In this document: positions 51,901 to 57,900 of the stretch, piece after piece
Position numbering within the stretch: position 1 is the first letter of the stretch
Layout: each line of letters starts with the position of its first letter
Assembly: GCA_051294375.1 (NCBI GenBank)
Contig: CM119268.1
Coordinates: 9,804,370-9,868,369 of the forward strand
Direction: 5' to 3'
Length of the DNA: 64,000 bases
From: Paraspadella gotoi
Lineage: Eukaryota; Chaetognatha
Translations under genes and position numbers: made by a program
The notes under the pieces: model-generated
Databases searched by the model: none
What the model was told of the DNA's origin: nothing
What the model saw: the letters and a program-made list of their open reading frames with translations, nothing else

Positions 51901-54900
51901 ACTCGAAGGTCTCGCGACAAACACTGCTCGCTCAAACCGGTCCGTCCTCGAAGCCGTCGAGAAGTTCGACGAGAAAGAAGAACTCAACATCCCAACGCAC
52001 AAGCTCTACGCCCACGATCCTCAAGGACTCCTCTATTGCAGGGTGCCAGTTCTGGTGTGGTACGGCCCGCGAGGCATTCCGTTACGTGGCCCAACCGCTG
52101 TGGAAGAAAGATAGTAAAACGAGTTGTGCCCCGTCGGCCTCGAACGCCTTTGTACGGCCTAAGATGTTCGGCATGTGCGTTCTCCGGTGCGCCTTTGTTT
52201 ACAGTGTGGATGCGCACGCTGCTGCGTCGCGACGATGAGGAGCAGGTCCTTCAGCGTAGCGCAGAACATTCGTCACGGTCGTCGTTCGTCGTCGTCGCCT
52301 TCGATGCCTGGCGAGTCTCGTCTCGAGCGTCGAGAGCGAACTTCGAACGCCTCAGCGGAGATACAAACTCGACGCGATGATCGAAGATTTTTCTTCAAAG
52401 CAACACAAATTATTACATACTACGAACAGCGGGAAAGGAAAGAGCATAACTGACGCTTGCCTGAAGTGTGCTTCTATCTAAATGTGCAAAACAGTTATGG
52501 TTAGTTTGGTTTTTATACGTTTATTTATCATCTATCTAAATAACTAAAGCAAACTATTAATTTGGTTTAACCTGTGATAATCGCGAGAGAGAGTGAGTAT
52601 TGTTTTAGTTCACCGTTTACCTGTTTGTTTTACTGTTGTTTATTGTAAATTAAAAAATTAGCTTGTAAATTATTCCTTTTAAATATATTCCTTTGATTTT
52701 TATTTCTCAAATTTTTTTTTAAAAAATCTTTTAACGAAGTCTAGTAGCTAGTATGGAAAGACTAGGAGTAATTCATTTTGAAATTACATAGAGTTTTATT
52801 ATTAAATATTCGTAAGCTATCAAGATAATGCTTTATTACCTAGATACAGAACGAGCTGTGAAATCTGAAAATAAATTGGGGAAAAAAATTAACCGAAAAT
52901 TAGGTGACTTTCTTCCAACTCTCAAATCAAAGACCCTGAATACTTTAGAATATTACGTTGACTCGAACTCTCCGGGCTTGAAAAGAAAGAGAAAGAAGAG
53001 AAAGAAAGAAGAAGAAGAAGAGAAAGAAAGAAAGAAAGAAAGAACGAGAAAGAAAAAGAAAGAGCCAACGAGCGTCGTGAATGCAATTGTCTTCGTCATC
53101 AGACCCATCCTTCGAGTCGTGACGCTTCATCTTTGTCATAATGTCATCTTGTCATGCATAATGTCATCTTGTCATAATGCAATTGTCCTTCGTCATCAGA
53201 CCCCATCCTTCGAGTCCGTGCCATCTTCTCGTATGGGCGTCCTCGAGGACCGCGGAGATTTTCTCTATGGTTCTTCTCGCTCATCGATCGCCACAAGATT
53301 CGCCAGGTCTGATCGAGTTGAAGACACGAGATCAACTGCCCTTGGGCAGAAGCCATTTATGCATTAACTAAGTCTCGAGACTAAAATTATCGTCCTCGTC
53401 TCAGGATCGAATCTGAGCGGCGGCTCATTCACCTGTATGTTGGAGCGAGGAGGTAAATTCAGCTGTGTAAGTGTTGCAGCATCTGAGCGACCATAGCAAC
53501 TGAGGGAACGAGGATCGTAATCCATCGTTTCCTTCGCCAAACGGATTCATCGCCGACGCTGTCAAGGGTCAGATTGACTTAATTTTTTTTCTTTTGTATT
53601 TTTAAGTAGGACTACATTGATTATTAATGTATCAACGGAAGGCTTCATGTTAAGAATAATGCTCTTTCGTTTTTTCGAACCGAGAATTGTTCCGATCGAA
53701 CTACAAAGAACGACATTGATTGAAATTTTGCCATGAACTAACTATAGGGCAATAGAAATGGGACTATCGAGGGGATTTTTTGTATTTGGGTCTATGACCG
53801 GAGATATGGGCGCCCTAAGGGGTCAGCCCAGGTGGGCAAAAAATGGAAAAAATCTTTTTTTGAAATTTTTGTTAATTTTTTTTATCCCGAACAGTTCAGA
53901 GAAACGTTTTTTATTTATTATTATTATTATTATTAGTTATTTATTTTATTTATTTATATTGTGAAAAACCAATTTTTGCTTTATTTCCAGGTTCATGAAC
54001 AGAGAATGATTCATGCCAGCTTTCGTTAGGGGAGGCAAAAATTAAGATTAATTGATGGACTAACATGTTAAAGAAGAAGAATGCAAATTTAATTTTTTGA
54101 AATTCGTTAAAAAAATTTTTTTCAACGAAGTTAATTAAAATTATGCGCCCACAAAATTTTGTCATTTTGTGCCCACTGAGGTGACCACTGCATGGCCCTG
54201 TATTGCATAGCTCAAGGGGTAAAATTTGAAAAATCGCCTCGATAGTCCCATTTGTTACGGCCCATTGGGACACTGTACGCAAATCGGTATCAAATTTGGT
54301 TCAGTGATTTGGGTCAGAACCGATTGCTCGGTTCGAAAACCGAAAGTTCCCTTTTTCTAATATGAAGCCTTCTGTAGTAATATATTGGTTTCTATAATCT
54401 TCAACAGGCAATGCTAAAATATTTAACTTACCGACTGTTTTCGACAACTTCAAGCGGTATTTTGGACATGAACAGGCGATTCTACCTCCGGCGGTTCATC
54501 GCCAGGAAGACTGCGCGAATTCCGTTTGTCCTCCGAACCGGATCAGGTGGCGTCTCCGCCGCGATTCTCGTCGTAGTCGTTGTTGTGACTTTCATGGTAG
54601 AAAAAAAAAAAAAAACTCTAGTTGTTTCTCGTAGTGGTAGCGTAGTTTTGTAATTGTGCAATAGTCGCGTTTATTTTTCAATGCATTTTAACTCGCGCTC
54701 TGCAACCGAACAGATGACATTCTTTTGCTTTCGTTAACGAAGAGCAACCGCGATCCCGATCCAGTGAGTAGTGAATAGTGTTCACTGCTCAGGAACTAAT
54801 TGATAGATAATTACAATTGCATGGAACTCCGGTGAAGATCATTGAATTAACGGAATAGAACCAGGGTTTGCTCTCACCTGCATGGGTCCCTTGGGGGTGT

Positions 54901-57900
54901 GATTATGTGAGCAAAATCATATTTCCAATAGCAGTTAATTCAGAATTGACATTATTAATTATTACGATCTAATCTGTAATAATGATATATTATAAAATAT
55001 GGTAAGTCTTTCCATAACGTCGATATAATTCATAAAAAAAGACATAATGTATTTTAACCGACTTGTTTAGCATGCTCATAAACAATATAGATTAAAGAAG
55101 CGGAAAAAAAACAATAAAATTTATGACAATCAAAAAAATTTTAGGCTGTTTTACGAAACTATCTCATATAACATGTCATTAGTGTAAGGACTTAGGAATA
55201 AAGAATAATTTAGGTCATAATTTTATTTTTCCAATCGTTTTTGCTAATATGTTTTCAAGGGCTTCATGAAACATGAACAACAGAACATATAATCTTGCCG
55301 CCGAAAGAAGCAGCGAACCTTCTCGCTTTAATCTCGGCATCTCTATTGATGATTATGATTATGTTAAAATATTAAAAATATTATAATTTCTATTTCGCAG
55401 ATGAAATCTCTGAATAAACTTCCGCGAAGAGGACGACCCACTGTGCCCCTGCAGCCCTGCTCTCCAAGAGCAAGCTCCTCGATTTCAGCAAGGTGAAACG
55501 TCTTTCACCAATGAGTTCTAGTGTGGAGCGCAACAAGATATTCCCAAGACACGATATTTAAACACGATATTCAAATCCAAATTTTAAACTTCCTTTTCTT
55601 GGGGCTAGGAGTTGCTTGTGGAATTGCGGCGTGGTGAAGGAAGAGGAAGAGGAGGTAGGCGGAGGAGTCCCCAAGTTCTATGAAGGAGACCTCCTTAGCA
55701 TCGTGGTCCGTCCGCCGTGCAGCCGGCGGAGCTGACCGACGCCCGTCGTCGAGGCTGGAGAAATAAGCGGCCCCAGAGGGTAGGAATTATATAATTAATG
55801 GATTTTCAATAATTCAATAGATCGATGAATAAATTAATTTATCAATTCTAACTATTAAAAAAAGTTTCGAATGAAGCAATCATCAAACCCCTCCCGCTTC
55901 CACCGCAGACGCCCTTCCCGAGAGTTGATCAACACGCACGGTCGTGAAGTGGGCGGAACCGATCACCAGATCCACGACCGCTCATCTCGTCCGCGAGATG
56001 GGTTTGTCCTTCTCTTCCGCCAGTACGAATCCGGCCGCGCTGGGCGAAGTCTCCGCCGCCATGGAAGAAGGCTACGTGATCGGGTCAGCTTCGCAGGCCG
56101 ACGTTAACGGAACTTCTCCAAGGCGTTGGGGCAGATCGGGCTGCTGCTGCTCGTGCAACATGTCCTGGGACGAGGAGATGCTCATGGGACGAAGACCTCA
56201 AGATGATTTTTTATTATTCTTTTAATTTTAGTCAAGAAATATCAACCTTTTATCACTGCAATATTACCGTAAGACTTTTCCGTCACAGCGGACTCCATGG
56301 ACAACAAGGTGTTCTACCAAACATCCGGACGCTCATGCGAGTCTTAGCATCACGAAACTGTCATGGCGGTCATGGTCAACAGCGTTATCCTAATCTTCAG
56401 TAACAGCAGGGGGCGAGCAGCGAGGCGACGACGCGGGGCAGCATTGGTAGGCAATACCTAACTGCCCGATTAAGCTCATTAATCGTAGTCAAATGATAAT
56501 TGAAAAGATAGTTGAACGCAATAGTCATATGTAGCAAAATGTTACATGAATTTCGGAGATTATTGGCTTTACGAGCGAGTGAAATTAATTAAAATGCCAA
56601 AAATGAACCGATTTTTCAATATAAAAAGGAAATTATGAAACGTTTTTCAATTATTAGCTGCAATATGGCAAATGAACATTAACAATTTCATTGAGGTAGT
56701 AAACCTATGTTGCCTAAATTGTGCGCCAGGACGTGGCCAGTCTGATTCGACCGAGATGGTGACGGCTTGCTGTCGATTCCTCTGGCTATTTCTGTCGGAC
56801 GTCGAGGGCCAATCAACGTGCCATGTTCGAGCATCTCTCGTATCTGCTTGATACAGCGCCATGTTGCTGTCCAAACCGTCGCTAAGGGGATCCGGTTAGT
56901 TAAGCGGACGATTTACCACGAGGCGATTTTAATTCCTGCGACTCTTTTAAACCCAGCCCCTTGGACGTCGCGTACTCTTCCCTGAATGGAGAACAACATG
57001 CTGCGTTGGCTCTGAGGGAGGGTGCACTTGGAGAAGGTACCAATCTACCTCTCCAAATGCGGAACTCACTCCAACCAGGTGAAACCGAATCCGGTCACTC
57101 TTACGCATTTTAAATTCGTTTTTTAATTTCGTTAATTTTAGCCTGTCTACTTTGTAAAAAAGTTTTTCTTCAATGTTTCTTCATTTGTGGTTCCAGGACG
57201 CTAATCTCCAAGGGTTACCCCGACATCGCTGGGATCCCGTCGACGGAGAACGATACTTGGATTTTCTGAGGTTCTGCGTCTGGGTCAAACGGTGAGAATG
57301 CCATCTGATATCGCTGTAATCGAAAATCTTTCTGGAGTGTATATTGAAACCGCGTCGGCGATTACTATTATTTATCTGAAATATTAAATATAAATATGAA
57401 TTTAAAAAAAACATATGTGGCTACAATTCGCCCGCCAGACTGGACCTGATGCTCTCAATATGATTTGCATATTTAGTAATTCATGTGATTTGGGAAAATA
57501 TTTTACAGAACTGTTAATGCTGAAGAAAGGCTTGTACCTAGCCGAAACATGTCCATTATAACAAAAATAAATCGTTGTTGATACTAATTTCAACTCTTCC
57601 TAATTATCTCTACACAACGAAAAGAGAGGATTTACATCACAATGGAAAATATATAATAATTGCCTCTTCTTTGGCGATGTAAAATAACCTTTGCGATCGT
57701 TAATTGGTTAGAAGCACAGGGTACGTAAAAATGTTTACTCAATCTCATCCTCTTTAGCTCCCTTCTCAGGCGAATCGATCGAGGAAAACGCGAATCTGGT
57801 CATCCGCCTTCTCATCCGTCGGCCCGAATGCTCCGGCCGCGGCGTTTGGCGGGCGAGGCGGGGGCCTGTTGAAGGCTATGAAGGGCGGGATCAAGATCAG

